Translations under genes and position numbers: made by a program
Source: Alkalibacterium sp049389645
GTDB lineage: Bacteria > Bacillota > Bacilli > Lactobacillales > Carnobacteriaceae_A
Direction of reading: 5' to 3'
DNA length: 64,000 nt
Assembly: GCF_049389645.1 (NCBI RefSeq)
Contig: NZ_CP186540.1
Span: 372,001-436,000 of the forward strand
The notes under the pieces: generated by a model
What the model was told of the DNA's origin: nothing
Seen by the model: only the letters and a program-made list of their open reading frames with translations
Database searches by the model: none
Shown: piece after piece, positions 24,173 to 33,626 of the stretch
How the letters are laid out: every line of letters starts with the position of its first letter
Position numbering within the stretch: the first letter of the stretch is position 1

Positions 24173-26104
24173 TTATTTTTTCCCTTCTTCTAGAAGTGTT
24201 TTCATAAACACATCCAAATCAATTGTATCGGTTTTCTTCTCACCATATTTGCGAACAGACACAGTTCCTTCTTCCATTTCATTATCGCCGATAACAAGTT
24301 GGTAAGGGATTTTCAATGTTTGTGCTTCTCGAATTTTATATCCCATTTTTTCGTTGCGCATATCTACTTCTACTCGTAATCCTTTTGCAGTAAATTTTTC
24401 TTGCAACTCTTTTGCATAGTCACCATGAATATCTAAATTGACTGGAATAATTTTGGCTTGAACAGGCGCTAACCAAGTTGGGAACGCTCCTTTATATCGC
24501 TCTATCAAATACGCAACAAATCGTTCCATCGTTGAAACGATTCCTCGGTGGATAACAACTGGCCGATGATTATCTTGACCATCTTGACCGACGTAAGTTA
24601 AATCGAAGCGCTCAGGAAGCAAGAAATCAAGCTGGACCGTTGATAAGGTTTCTTCAATACCTAAAGCGGTTTTCACTTGAACGTCAAGTTTAGGACCATA
24701 GAATGCAGCCTCACCAATCGCCTCGAAGTATTCAAGTCCCATGTCATCAAGCGTTTCTTTTAGCATGGACTCCGCTTTTTCCCACATTGCATCATCATCA
24801 AAATACTTTTCAGTATTCTGAGGATCACGATAACTTAGACGGAAACGATAATCTTTAATGTCAAAGTCTTCAAAAACTGCAAGCATCAAATTCACGACTC
24901 GTTTGAATTCTTCTTTAATTTGATCAGGACGAACAAAAACGTGCGCATCATTTAATGTCATCTCACGTACACGTTGTAAGCCAGATAAAGCGCCACTTTT
25001 TTCATAGCGATGCATTTGACCTAATTCAGCAATACGGATCGGTAAATCACGGTAACTGCGCACATCATTTTTGAAGATCATCATGTGATGCGGGCAGTTC
25101 ATTGGGCGTAATACCAGCATTTCTCCATCACCCATATCCATTGGTGGAAACATATCCTCATGGTAATGATCCCAGTGTCCGGATTTTTTATAAAAGTCAA
25201 CATTAGCCATAATAGGTGTGTAGACATGTTCATAGCCTAAGTTGATTTCTTTATCTGTTATATAACGTTCAATAATACGACGAATCGTTGCTCCTTTGGG
25301 TAACCAGAACGGTAAGCCAGATCCTACTTCGGGTGACAACATAAACAAGTCTAATTCCTTGCCTAATTTACGGTGATCCCTTTCTTTAGCTTCTTCGCGC
25401 ATTTTAAGGTATTCCTTTAATGCTTTCTTGTCAAAAAATGCAGTGCCATAAACACGTTGCATCATTTGATTGTCTGAATTACCTCTCCAGTATGCTCCTG
25501 CTAAAGAGAGCATTTTAAAGACTTGTATGCGTCCGGTAGAAGGAACATGCACTCCTCGACATAAATCGACAAAATCACCCTGTTCGTAAACAGAAATAAT
25601 TTCATCTTCAGGTAATTCATTAATCAATTCAATTTTATATGGATCCTCTTTAAAAAGTTCTAATGCTTCTTCACGGCTTATTTCTTTTCTTTCAATTGGT
25701 AAATTTTCTTTGACAATACTCATCATTTCTTGTTCGATTTTTTCTAAATCTTCTTCTGTGATTGGCTCTTTTGTATCTGTATCATAATAAAAACCATTTT
25801 CAATAGAGGGACCTACGCCAAATTTAACATCAGGATAGAGTCGTTTAATGGCCTGTGCCATTAAATGTGCTGTCGAATGACGTAATACTGTTAATGCGTC
25901 ATCATGCTCCGGTGTTACGATTTCTAATAACCCATCAGTATTTAAAGAGCGGTTAAAGTCAATGAGCTCTCCATTCCATTTGGCCGCTAATCCTTTTTTT
26001 TCTAATGATTTTGCTATACTTCCCGCAATATCTTTAGGTGTTGATCCCTGCTCTATTTCTTTTATTGTACCGTCAGGCAATGTTACTTTGATTTTATCAA
26101 TCAT
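24173..26104 (-). CDS. thrS: Threonyl-tRNA synthetase
   Basis: The enzyme charges tRNA-Thr. The 643-residue product has an N-terminal TGS domain (to about 60), the editing domain with HSTAHLMAQA and the zinc-type HxxxH, then the class II core with RPMNCPHHMMIFK, motif 2 around RVREMTLNDAHVF and motif 3 GIVSTMERFVAYLIE. A C-terminal anticodon domain follows. A strong SD, GGAGGAG, precedes the ATG. Expression is controlled by a T-box leader. No clear terminator follows, so read-through into the infC leader is possible. Confidence 0.97.
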   Translation of the reverse strand: MIDKIKVTLPDGTIKEIEQGSTPKDIAGSIAKSLEKKGLAAKWNGELIDFNRSLNTDGLLEIVTPEHDDALTVLRHSTAHLMAQAIKRLYPDVKFGVGPSIENGFYYDTDTKEPITEEDLEKIEQEMMSIVKENLPIERKEISREEALELFKEDPYKIELINELPEDEIISVYEQGDFVDLCRGVHVPSTGRIQVFKMLSLAGAYWRGNSDNQMMQRVYGTAFFDKKALKEYLKMREEAKERDHRKLGKELDLFMLSPEVGSGLPFWLPKGATIRRIIERYITDKEINLGYEHVYTPIMANVDFYKKSGHWDHYHEDMFPPMDMGDGEMLVLRPMNCPHHMMIFKNDVRSYRDLPIRIAELGQMHRYEKSGALSGLQRVREMTLNDAHVFVRPDQIKEEFKRVVNLMLAVFEDFDIKDYRFRLSYRDPQNTEKYFDDDAMWEKAESMLKETLDDMGLEYFEAIGEAAFYGPKLDVQVKTALGIEETLSTVQLDFLLPERFDLTYVGQDGQDNHRPVVIHRGIVSTMERFVAYLIERYKGAFPTWLAPVQAKIIPVNLDIHGDYAKELQEKFTAKGLRVEVDMRNEKMGYKIREAQTLKIPYQLVIGDNEMEEGTVSVRKYGEKKTDTIDLDVFMKTLLEEGKK

Positions 26105-26128
26105 TTTTTCTCCTCCTTATTTAGGTAA

Positions 26129-26168
26129 ACAAAAATCCCATTGAACAAGACAATCTCGTTCAATGGGA
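26129..26168 (-). terminator. T-box regulated terminator
   Basis: TCCCATTGAAC (26136-26146) pairs with GTTCAATGGGA (26158-26168), followed by TTTTTG on the minus strand. It competes with the antiterminator formed by the T-box sequence. Confidence 0.88.
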
Positions 26169-26385
26169 CGTTAAATTCTACGTGGTTCCACCCAAATTCG
26201 TAGAAACACATGATTTAGTGTCTTCTACCTTCATTACTCTTTAACGCAGAGGATACGACTATTTTTACTCAGTTTCAAAATAGTACTCGAAAGGGGTCAA
26301 TGATAATTAGTCTTAAGAATGTTGCAGCAGTCATTCTCTCTCTGAAAAGATAATTTATCAAGGATGTCTTTCTCTTTGTTTTATA
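26129..26385 (-). promoter_or_regulatory. T-box riboswitch upstream of thrS
   Basis: The leader contains the T-box sequence AATTTGGGTGGAACCACG (26181-26198), whose GGAACC-type bulge pairs with uncharged tRNA acceptor ends. An AGAGAG element and a GACTGCTGCAA segment resemble the Stem I apical elements. An ACC triplet in the TTGACCCC stretch of Stem I could be the threonine specifier, but this is a guess. The terminator lies downstream and thrS follows. Confidence 0.88.
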
Positions 26386-26391
26386 GTTTTG

Positions 26392-26420
26392 ATAATATCA
26401 TAGGGAAGTTCTTTTTACAA
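26392..26420 (-). promoter_or_regulatory. thrS promoter
   Basis: TTGTAA (26415-26420) and TATTAT (26392-26397) on the minus strand are 17 bases apart, immediately upstream of the T-box leader. Confidence 0.7.
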
Positions 26421-26430
26421 TACAATTAGG

Positions 26431-27360
26431 TTATTTATGTCTTCTGTTTTCTCCAGATATTTCGACTTCTTCGGCTAGAAAACGGATTCTCTCCATTATA
26501 CGTTTAGCTTTGAGTGGCTCGTTTTCCCCACGTTGAGACGTTGTCAGATGTTCGTTTTCCAGTTGATTCATATTGAAATTTGAAGTAAAGAACGTTGGCA
26601 GCTCTTCCTGCATACGGTACTGTAAGATAATGCCCAGTACATCGTCACGTATCCACGAGGACATGGAATCAGCTCCGATATCGTCAATCATCAGAAGCTT
26701 AGCTCGTTTAAAACTGTCTAATTTATCTTCTGTTGTGTTCTTTCCAATGGAATTTTTCATTTCAACAGCGAACGTAGGGAAATGAACGATTGTCGAGGAA
26801 TACCCTTGCTCTGACAACTCATGTGCAATTGCTCCCAGTAAATACGTTTTTCCAACGCCAAAAGCACCGTGGAGATATAACCCTTTGTGAAATCCCTTTG
26901 GATTATTAATATAGGATTCAATAAACGTCATCGCTTTCTCTAAAGCCACTTGACGCTTTTTAGTCACTTCGAAAGATTCAAAAGAAGCATTTTTCAAATC
27001 TTTCGGCAGAAAGACCGACTGAATACGACTTTTTATTTTTTCTTCCGCTCGCTTATTAACTAATTCGGGAGTCGGTTCATATGTTACATCTATCCGGTGA
27101 TTATTTAAAATAAGTCTTGGAACGTACCCAGGAGCCAATCCTTCGTCAGCTTTTTTGGTTTTCTTTTTTTCTGATACGAATTCATAAAGTTTGGAAGCAC
27201 TTCTCTCAATGGCTGTTTTATCTAAGGCATCTTTATTGTCTGCAATAAACTTTTTCACATCCGGATCCTTAAATACCTGATTTTTCATAATGTCTTGATA
27301 GGTTTGATTCATTTTATTAGCATCCATCATTTTTCCAAGTTGATTTTTCATACTTTTCAT
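26431..27360 (-). CDS. dnaI: Primosomal protein DnaI (helicase loader)
   Basis: DnaI loads the replicative helicase DnaC onto DNA at the origin and restart sites, with DnaB and DnaD. The 309-residue product has a helical N-terminal domain and an AAA+ domain with GAFGVGKTYLL (near residue 168) and LLMIDDIGADSMS. Sensor-like ILQYRMQEELPTFFTSNF follows. Its ATG overlaps the dnaB stop (TAATG), showing coupling. A second ATG three codons inside is a possible alternative. Confidence 0.95.
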   Translation of the reverse strand: MKSMKNQLGKMMDANKMNQTYQDIMKNQVFKDPDVKKFIADNKDALDKTAIERSASKLYEFVSEKKKTKKADEGLAPGYVPRLILNNHRIDVTYEPTPELVNKRAEEKIKSRIQSVFLPKDLKNASFESFEVTKKRQVALEKAMTFIESYINNPKGFHKGLYLHGAFGVGKTYLLGAIAHELSEQGYSSTIVHFPTFAVEMKNSIGKNTTEDKLDSFKRAKLLMIDDIGADSMSSWIRDDVLGIILQYRMQEELPTFFTSNFNMNQLENEHLTTSQRGENEPLKAKRIMERIRFLAEEVEISGENRRHK

Positions 27361-28754
27361 TAGTCGTCACCACTTTTCTGCTTTCGGATTTTTCTTAATT
27401 TTTCTCTAAACGCTTCTTCCTCTTCTTTGCTGATCTTTTCATCTGTTTGTTCTGACTCATTAGCCCAGGAGGGTAGCGTTTCTTTTCTGCCGGAAGACTG
27501 CTTGTATTTAGATTTTGACCACGTTTGAGTTTGCGACTGTTTTTGTTTGTTTTTTTCTCTGACCGAATCATAGAGTTCTTTAACCTTTATGATTGCCTCT
27601 TCAGGCGAATTCACTTTGCTTTGAGCCCAGTCATTAGCAATTTTATTTGCTAAGTTTTTTTCTAAAGTGGGTGCATTTTTAACGACTAATATATAATTCA
27701 TTAAAATATTGATTACAGCAGTTGATAAAGGCGCTTGCTCGACAAGTTCTTTTAATAGCCACGTTTCATTAGACGATACATAACCGCCTTTTTGCTGTTT
27801 TATTGATTTCAAATAGGCAAACGGTTGCGTTTTTTCAGCATGCAAAATAATTTCGATTTCTTCTCTTGAAATCCCTTTTGCTCTCAACTCTGAGATTCTC
27901 GTATTGTCATCCTGACCCATTGGTGTTTTAGATCTGACCTGCTTGGTTTTGCCTAAGAAGTGATCATGAATGATCCGTGTCAATGTATTTTCGTTTACTT
28001 TACCAGTTGTAATATCAGCCGCTTCAAGTACGAATTTTTGCATGTCTAATTCATTGATCGCATAAATCGAATGGAAGGTTTCGATTAACTGTTTTATCTC
28101 CGGTGTGATAGCTTGAGAACTAATAAAATGTTTGTTTAATCCTGATGAAAAAAAGGACCAGTCAAAGTCGCTATCATTCGATATTTTTTCTATAAGAGAC
28201 GTTTTGGTTAATTCGTTCGGTGTATCTATCCTATTAAAAGACTCAGTGTAGTTCTCCATATTGAAATGAATGACATCCTGGAAAGATTTTGTGATTTCTC
28301 TAAAATCATCATTGGATTTGATGGGTTTAAGAAACTTTTCTCTTCGTTCTGAAACAAGACGTTCCCCAAGCTTTTCTGTCAGTAACATTCTCAACATAGT
28401 ATCGTTAAAAAAATGGATCGGATCCAAGGGTGCCTCTAAAATAAATAAATAAATTTCTTCATTTTCTTTATGATTAAAAACTTTTAGTAATCCATAAGCT
28501 TCTAGCTTTGTTCTTGCTTCATAATATTCTCTGATGCCTATATCTAGCTGAGCGAGAATATCAGAAAGAGTCAACTCTATTTCATCCAGGACATTCAAAT
28601 ATTCTTTGATTAATAAGTAAAGACTCGCTGCATTAATTCCCATCAGCGGCTGATATAATGAAAGAATTGTAGAGATGTTCACATCTGAAAGGATAGTTGA
28701 TTTGGTAAGTATCAATGTGTCTTTTGGTCGAAGATTTTTCCATGGGTAACTCAT
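27360..28754 (-). CDS. dnaB: Replication initiation and membrane attachment protein DnaB
   Basis: Firmicute DnaB helps DnaD and DnaI assemble the primosome; it is not the helicase. The 464-residue product has the two DnaB/DnaD domains: an N-terminal winged-helix part (LSLYQPLMGINAASLYLL) and a C-terminal DnaD-like helical region (around 310-380), ending in a basic Lys/Arg-rich tail. The position nrdR-dnaB-dnaI is conserved in Firmicutes. Confidence 0.94.
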   Translation of the reverse strand: MSYPWKNLRPKDTLILTKSTILSDVNISTILSLYQPLMGINAASLYLLIKEYLNVLDEIELTLSDILAQLDIGIREYYEARTKLEAYGLLKVFNHKENEEIYLFILEAPLDPIHFFNDTMLRMLLTEKLGERLVSERREKFLKPIKSNDDFREITKSFQDVIHFNMENYTESFNRIDTPNELTKTSLIEKISNDSDFDWSFFSSGLNKHFISSQAITPEIKQLIETFHSIYAINELDMQKFVLEAADITTGKVNENTLTRIIHDHFLGKTKQVRSKTPMGQDDNTRISELRAKGISREEIEIILHAEKTQPFAYLKSIKQQKGGYVSSNETWLLKELVEQAPLSTAVINILMNYILVVKNAPTLEKNLANKIANDWAQSKVNSPEEAIIKVKELYDSVREKNKQKQSQTQTWSKSKYKQSSGRKETLPSWANESEQTDEKISKEEEEAFREKLRKIRKQKSGDD

Positions 28755-28777
28755 TATATTATATATCCTTTCAAATA

Positions 28778-29242
28778 CTATTTATCTTTTCTCTTTTTTT
28801 CCAGTTCTTTCATTTCTTGCATGAAAACTTCGATATCCTTGAATTGACGATAAACACTTGCAAAACGAATATAGGCTACATCATCTAGATCTACCAGTTC
28901 ATTCATGACAAATTCTCCGATTTTTGTAGAAGGAACCTCGCTGAGTCCTAAATCACGTATTTTATATTCTACTTTATGAACAATATTTTCTTGGTCTTCC
29001 GCGGTTACGGGACGTTTTTCGCATGCTCTACGTATACCTCTCAATAATTTCTCTCTACTAAATTCTTCACGATTCCCATTTTTTTTGACAACTAAAATAG
29101 CACCTTGTTCAATTCTCTCGAATGTAGTAAATCTAAAGGAACACTTTTCACATTCACGTCGCCGTCTAATGGCTCTGGCATCATCAGCTGGTCGACTATC
29201 AATAACTCGACTTCCATTGTGTTGACATCTTGGACACTGCAT
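28778..29242 (-). CDS. nrdR: Transcriptional repressor NrdR
   Basis: NrdR represses ribonucleotide reductase genes in response to (d)ATP. The 154-residue product has a zinc ribbon (Cys3, Cys6, Cys31, Cys34) and an ATP-cone with VVKKNGNREEFSREKLLRGI. The ATG at 29242 is preferred to the one nine bases upstream, because AAAGGG is then spaced correctly and the usual M-x-CPxC start results. Confidence 0.95.
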   Translation of the reverse strand: MQCPRCQHNGSRVIDSRPADDARAIRRRRECEKCSFRFTTFERIEQGAILVVKKNGNREEFSREKLLRGIRRACEKRPVTAEDQENIVHKVEYKIRDLGLSEVPSTKIGEFVMNELVDLDDVAYIRFASVYRQFKDIEVFMQEMKELEKKRKDK

Positions 29243-29291
29243 GCATTTCATCCCTTTACTAAAGATTTCTTATAGTTATTATACCATATGA

Positions 29292-29900
29292 CTACAAGGG
29301 TGACGAATACCCATTTTTTGTCAACCATTCATCTATTTGAAGGATGGTTTGATGGATTGTTCCGTTATTATCTATGATTACATCTGCTTTATTTTTTTTT
29401 ATTTCTAGTGATTCTTGTGCTTCAATACGCTCTATAGCTTCTGCTTCTGTTAGCTGATCTCTATTTTTCAATCGATTTAATTGAGTGACATAATCGGTAT
29501 AGACCACCATCACTTCATCCACGTATTTCTCATAACCCGTTTCATATAGTAGTGGAATGTCCATAATGATTAGCGGCTCCTTGCGCTCGCTCATTTCTTT
29601 TTTCTTTTTCATGATTTCATTGAATATATCTTCATGCACAAGCGCATTTAAATGTCGCAGTTTTTCGCTGTCACCAAATACAATTTCTCCTAATCGCTTC
29701 CTGTTGATTGAGCGGTCTCTGTTGACTATTTCATCGCCAAAAAAATCAACGACTTTAGAATAAGTGGGCTCATCAGGTTCCATAACTCCTCTCGCAATGA
29801 TGTCTGCATCAATCACTGGAAATCCTGATTTTTTCAGATACTGACTAACGGTTGATTTCCCACTTGCAATACCACCAGTCAACCCTAATACATGAGACAA
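29292..29900 (-). CDS. coaE: Dephospho-CoA kinase
   Basis: CoaE performs the last step of coenzyme A synthesis. From a TTG at 29900 the product is 202 residues, starting with LGLTGGIASGKST (P-loop GGIASGKST at 9-17), then DADIIARGVM and DIPLLYETG. TTG is chosen because AAGGTGA lies eight bases upstream and homologues start at this position; longer in-frame extensions lie inside mutM. It follows the mutM stop codon by five bases. Confidence 0.93.
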   Translation of the reverse strand: MSHVLGLTGGIASGKSTVSQYLKKSGFPVIDADIIARGVMEPDEPTYSKVVDFFGDEIVNRDRSINRKRLGEIVFGDSEKLRHLNALVHEDIFNEIMKKKKEMSERKEPLIIMDIPLLYETGYEKYVDEVMVVYTDYVTQLNRLKNRDQLTEAEAIERIEAQESLEIKKNKADVIIDNNGTIHQTILQIDEWLTKNGYSSPL

Positions 29901-29905
29901 GACGG

Positions 29906-30736
29906 TCACCTTCCAATTTTCTGACAATGAGGACAATAATGCGTTCCTCGTTGTGCCACTTTTATTTTTTCGATCTTGTGTTGACACCGTTGACATGTTT
30001 CGTCTTTTTTTCCGTAAACATTTAAATACGATTGATAGTTTCCTTCAACTCCAAAGGCATTCGAATAAGTTCGAATCGTCGTTCCACCCTTTTCTACAGC
30101 ATCACTCATAATGCCGATAATTGAAGTTTTCAATTTTTCTATTTCATCACTGCTTAATGAGTTCCCCTTTCTTTCGGGATGTATATACGCATCATAAAGT
30201 ATTTCATCAGCATAAATATTACCTATGCCTGCCACTGTTTTTTGATCCAGCAAGCATGCCTTTATAGGTCTTTCGGTCTTTTTCAATGCTTTTATTAAAT
30301 CTTCTGTTTTTAAAGTTTCTACGGTCGGTTCAGGCCCTAAGTTCTTGATTGAAGGATGTAAATGCAGTTTATCTTTGTCTACTAAACTCATTTTACCAAA
30401 TTTCCTCACATCTAGATATCTCAGCTGTTCATCGGAATCCAACTCGAAAACCACATGTGTGTGTTTGGTTAAAGGCACCGTTGCTTTTTCGATACGATAC
30501 TTTCCTTCCATCCTCAAATGACTGATCAATACATAATCATTCAAGATAAACAACAAAAATTTACCTTGACGTTTGATATCTACAATCTTCTGTCCTCGCA
30601 TCTTTTTTTGAAATTCAGAAACAGAGGGTTCTTTTATAATATTTGACCACAATACATGTGTATCGATGATTATCTTTCCTAAAATCAATTTTTTTAGTCC
30701 ATTTCTCACATTTTCTACTTCTGGCAATTCAGGCAC
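29906..30736 (-). CDS. mutM: Formamidopyrimidine-DNA glycosylase
   Basis: MutM removes 8-oxoguanine and formamidopyrimidines, using the N-terminal proline as nucleophile. The start must therefore be the GTG at 30736, giving M-P-E-L-P-E with catalytic Pro2 and Glu3; upstream in-frame ATGs would bury Pro2. The 276-residue product contains the helix-two-turn-helix with KTVAGIGNIYADEILY and a C-terminal zinc finger (CQRC and CPHC). It lies between polA and coaE as in other Firmicutes. Confidence 0.95.
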   Translation of the reverse strand: MPELPEVENVRNGLKKLILGKIIIDTHVLWSNIIKEPSVSEFQKKMRGQKIVDIKRQGKFLLFILNDYVLISHLRMEGKYRIEKATVPLTKHTHVVFELDSDEQLRYLDVRKFGKMSLVDKDKLHLHPSIKNLGPEPTVETLKTEDLIKALKKTERPIKACLLDQKTVAGIGNIYADEILYDAYIHPERKGNSLSSDEIEKLKTSIIGIMSDAVEKGGTTIRTYSNAFGVEGNYQSYLNVYGKKDETCQRCQHKIEKIKVAQRGTHYCPHCQKIGR

Positions 30737-30776
30737 GGGTTTCATCTCTTTCTTTAACATATTAGACTCAATAAAA

Positions 30777-30801
30777 GAAGCGAGAATATCTCTCGCTCCT
30801 T
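30777..30801 (-). terminator. Weak terminator after polA
   Basis: GGAGCGAGA pairs with TCTCGCTTC over a short loop, followed by TTTTATTG on the minus strand. The short T run suggests partial termination before mutM. Confidence 0.6.
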
Positions 30802-30810
30802 TTATACTGA

Positions 30811-33474
30811 TTATTTAGCGTCGTACCAACTATCTCCATAACTACTTTCTACTTTCAATGGAACAGCAAGCTGCACTGTGTTTTCCATAACTTCATCTAC
30901 AAGTTGTTCGATCCTGTCGATCTCATCTTCTGGCACTTCAAAAATGAGTTCATCATGAACCTGCAGTAGCATCGTAGCTCTTAAGTTTTCTTCTTTAATT
31001 CTTTTGTTCATTTCAATCATAGCCATTTTCAAAATATCTGCTGCACTTCCCTGAATAGGTGTGTTCATAGCTGTGCGTTCAGCAAATGATCTAAGATTGA
31101 AATTTCTCGAATTAATATCTGGCAGGTAACGTCTTCGGTGAAACAAAGTCTCAACATAACCTTGTTCTTTAGCCTCACGAATAATATCATCAATAAAGTT
31201 TTTCACACCAGGAAAACGTTCAAAATAAGTGTCAATATATACTTTCGCTTCTTTTCTTGTAATATTCAAGTTCTGAGACAAACCATAATCACTGATACCA
31301 TAAACGATACCAAAATTGACTGCCTTAGCATCTCTACGCATGTTAGGTGTTATTTCTGATGGATCATCAATACCAAAGACTCTCATAGCTGTTGTCATAT
31401 GAATATCTTCATCCTCATTAAACGCTCTGATCAACTCTTTATCTTTAGAAATATGCGCAAGGATTCGAAGTTCGATCTGGGAATAATCAGACGCGTATAT
31501 TTTCCATCCCTTTTCTCTGGCCACAAAGGCTTGTCTGATCTTTCTGCCTTCTTCTAATCTGATAGGAATGTTTTGAAGGTTAGGATCGACTGAACTCAAT
31601 CTGCCTGTACGCGCAACCGTTTGTAAATAACGTGTGTGTATCCTACTGGTTTTTGGATCGATCACTTTCAATAACCCTTCAATATATGTGGATTGAATCT
31701 TGGAAATTTGACGGTATTCCAAAATGAATTTGACGATTGGTGCCTGATCTCTTAATTTTTCTAAAACGTCCTGAGCAGTTGAGTAGCCTGTTTTCGTTTT
31801 TTTAATAACTGGATAACCCATTTTCTCAAACAAGATAACACTCAGTTGTTTAGGCGATTTAATATTGAATTCTTCTCCAGCTTCTTCGTATATTCTTTGT
31901 TCAACATTATCTAATATCTTTTGAAATTCTACCCGCATCGTTTCTAGTCGCTTGGCATCTACTGTAATCCCCTGGATTTCCATTTCAGCTAGAACCATGG
32001 CAAGCGGCAGTTCCATTTCTTTCAATAAATCTTCTTGTTCATTCTCTTTCAACTCTTCATTCAGCGTTTCTGACAAATCGTGAATGGCTAAAATTTTTCT
32101 GGCTAAATGAGCATTCATCAAGGTATGGTCTTCTGGCACTTTGATCTTCTTGCCTTTGCCGTAGACCATTTCGTCCGGTGAAACACCTGGATAATTATGT
32201 TTAGAAGCAACATCAAACACATCACCACTACTGCTATCCTCGGCTGTCAAAAGGTAAGAAGCCAACATAATATCAAAAGAAATACCCTTGATTTTCAAGC
32301 CTTTATTGTTAAGAGCAACAAATGTCTGTTTAGCATCATATACTCTTTTCCTTTTACTTTCATCTTCTATCCAATCTTTAAATAAGTCCGATTGAGTAGC
32401 AGTTTCAGTATCGGTTACATAAATTGATTCATCGTTCCCCCAGGCTATGGAAACAATCTCAGCATGATGATAATTTTCATCCAATAATTCTGTATAAAGA
32501 GCCATTTCATCCGTAAACATCGATGAGTTGATTTTATCTACAAATGTATAGTTCACTTCTTCGACATCTTCAGCTAATTCTTCCATGTATTTAGATGTAT
32601 CTAATTTTTTTAAATGTGCATTGAAATCCATTTCTTTGTAAAAGGAAATAAGAGCTTCCATATTTTGGCCGTCATAATCTAATTCATCCAATGTAACTTT
32701 AACGGGTGCATCTCTATCGATCGTTGCCAGTTTTTTACTTAAAAAGGCCGTTTCTTTTTCATTGATCAGATTCTCTTTACGTTTTGATTTCTTCATATCT
32801 TCAATATTCTCATATAGATTTTCGACTGAGCCATATTCATGGAGCAATTTCAGAGCTGTCTTTTCGCCTATTTTGGTAACTCCTGGAATGTTGTCTGAGG
32901 CATCGCCGGCAAGACCTTTCATGTCTACTATCTTGTCAGGCGTGATTCCCATTTCTTCCATTATGGAATCTTTGGTATGTTCTTTTAAATCTTTCACACC
33001 TTTTTTAGTGATATCTATGCGTACATGATCGGTAGCTAATTGAGTTAAGTCTCTATCGCCTGTCAATACTACGACATCAAACCCATTTGCTTCGGCCTCT
33101 TTTGCCAATGTCCCGATAATATCATCGGCTTCATAATTGTCTAATTCGTAACTTTTAAGTCCAAAGCCTTCCAATAAATCTTTCAAATACGGAATTTGTT
33201 CAGCAAATTCCGAAGGCATTTTGGAACGACCACCTTTGTACTCTTCAAAATACTCGTGTCTGAAAGTAGTTTTTCCAGCATCAAAAGCGACTAATGCATG
33301 TGTCGGTTTTTCCTTGCCCATAATTACTTCCAGCATGTTATGAAAGCCATATAACGCATTTGTGTGTAAACCATTTTTGTTTTTCATGCTCTCTATTTGA
33401 CTATGTAATCCATAGAATGCTCGAAAAGCCACACTATGCCCATCAATTAAAAGCAGTTTTTTATTTTCTGTCAA
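30811..33474 (-). CDS. polA: DNA polymerase I
   Basis: PolA fills gaps in repair and removes Okazaki primers. The 887-residue product has a complete 5-prime nuclease domain (about 1-300, with YEADDIIGTLA and VLTGDRDLTQL), a 3-prime exonuclease-like middle domain, and the polymerase domain with SDYSQIELRILAHIS (motif A), RRDAKAVNFGIVYG (motif B) and LLQVHDELIFEVP (motif C). The middle domain has ALYTELLD where the DxE metal site should be, so proofreading is probably lost, as in B. subtilis PolA. The start is TTG, nine bases after AGGAG. Confidence 0.97.
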   Translation of the reverse strand: MTENKKLLLIDGHSVAFRAFYGLHSQIESMKNKNGLHTNALYGFHNMLEVIMGKEKPTHALVAFDAGKTTFRHEYFEEYKGGRSKMPSEFAEQIPYLKDLLEGFGLKSYELDNYEADDIIGTLAKEAEANGFDVVVLTGDRDLTQLATDHVRIDITKKGVKDLKEHTKDSIMEEMGITPDKIVDMKGLAGDASDNIPGVTKIGEKTALKLLHEYGSVENLYENIEDMKKSKRKENLINEKETAFLSKKLATIDRDAPVKVTLDELDYDGQNMEALISFYKEMDFNAHLKKLDTSKYMEELAEDVEEVNYTFVDKINSSMFTDEMALYTELLDENYHHAEIVSIAWGNDESIYVTDTETATQSDLFKDWIEDESKRKRVYDAKQTFVALNNKGLKIKGISFDIMLASYLLTAEDSSSGDVFDVASKHNYPGVSPDEMVYGKGKKIKVPEDHTLMNAHLARKILAIHDLSETLNEELKENEQEDLLKEMELPLAMVLAEMEIQGITVDAKRLETMRVEFQKILDNVEQRIYEEAGEEFNIKSPKQLSVILFEKMGYPVIKKTKTGYSTAQDVLEKLRDQAPIVKFILEYRQISKIQSTYIEGLLKVIDPKTSRIHTRYLQTVARTGRLSSVDPNLQNIPIRLEEGRKIRQAFVAREKGWKIYASDYSQIELRILAHISKDKELIRAFNEDEDIHMTTAMRVFGIDDPSEITPNMRRDAKAVNFGIVYGISDYGLSQNLNITRKEAKVYIDTYFERFPGVKNFIDDIIREAKEQGYVETLFHRRRYLPDINSRNFNLRSFAERTAMNTPIQGSAADILKMAMIEMNKRIKEENLRATMLLQVHDELIFEVPEDEIDRIEQLVDEVMENTVQLAVPLKVESSYGDSWYDAK

Positions 33475-33535
33475 TATACTTCACTCCTAGTTGTCCATCC
33501 TACGACTATAATATCAAACTTTCGGTGATAGAAAA

Positions 33536-33617
33536 AGAGAACGTACTTGAGAGCTGTCACTACTTCAACCAATACAGCACGTTGTAGTTTAAGTAGACTG
33601 CTCATAAGTACCTTCTC
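33536..33617 (-). terminator. Long structured terminator between murC and polA
   Basis: An interrupted stem of about 25 pairs (GAGAA, GTACTT, GAGC and CTACTT with their complements) encloses a loop of about 25 bases, followed by CTCTTTTTCT on the minus strand. It probably ends murC transcripts. Confidence 0.7.
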
Positions 33618-33626
33618 TCTAAAGGT

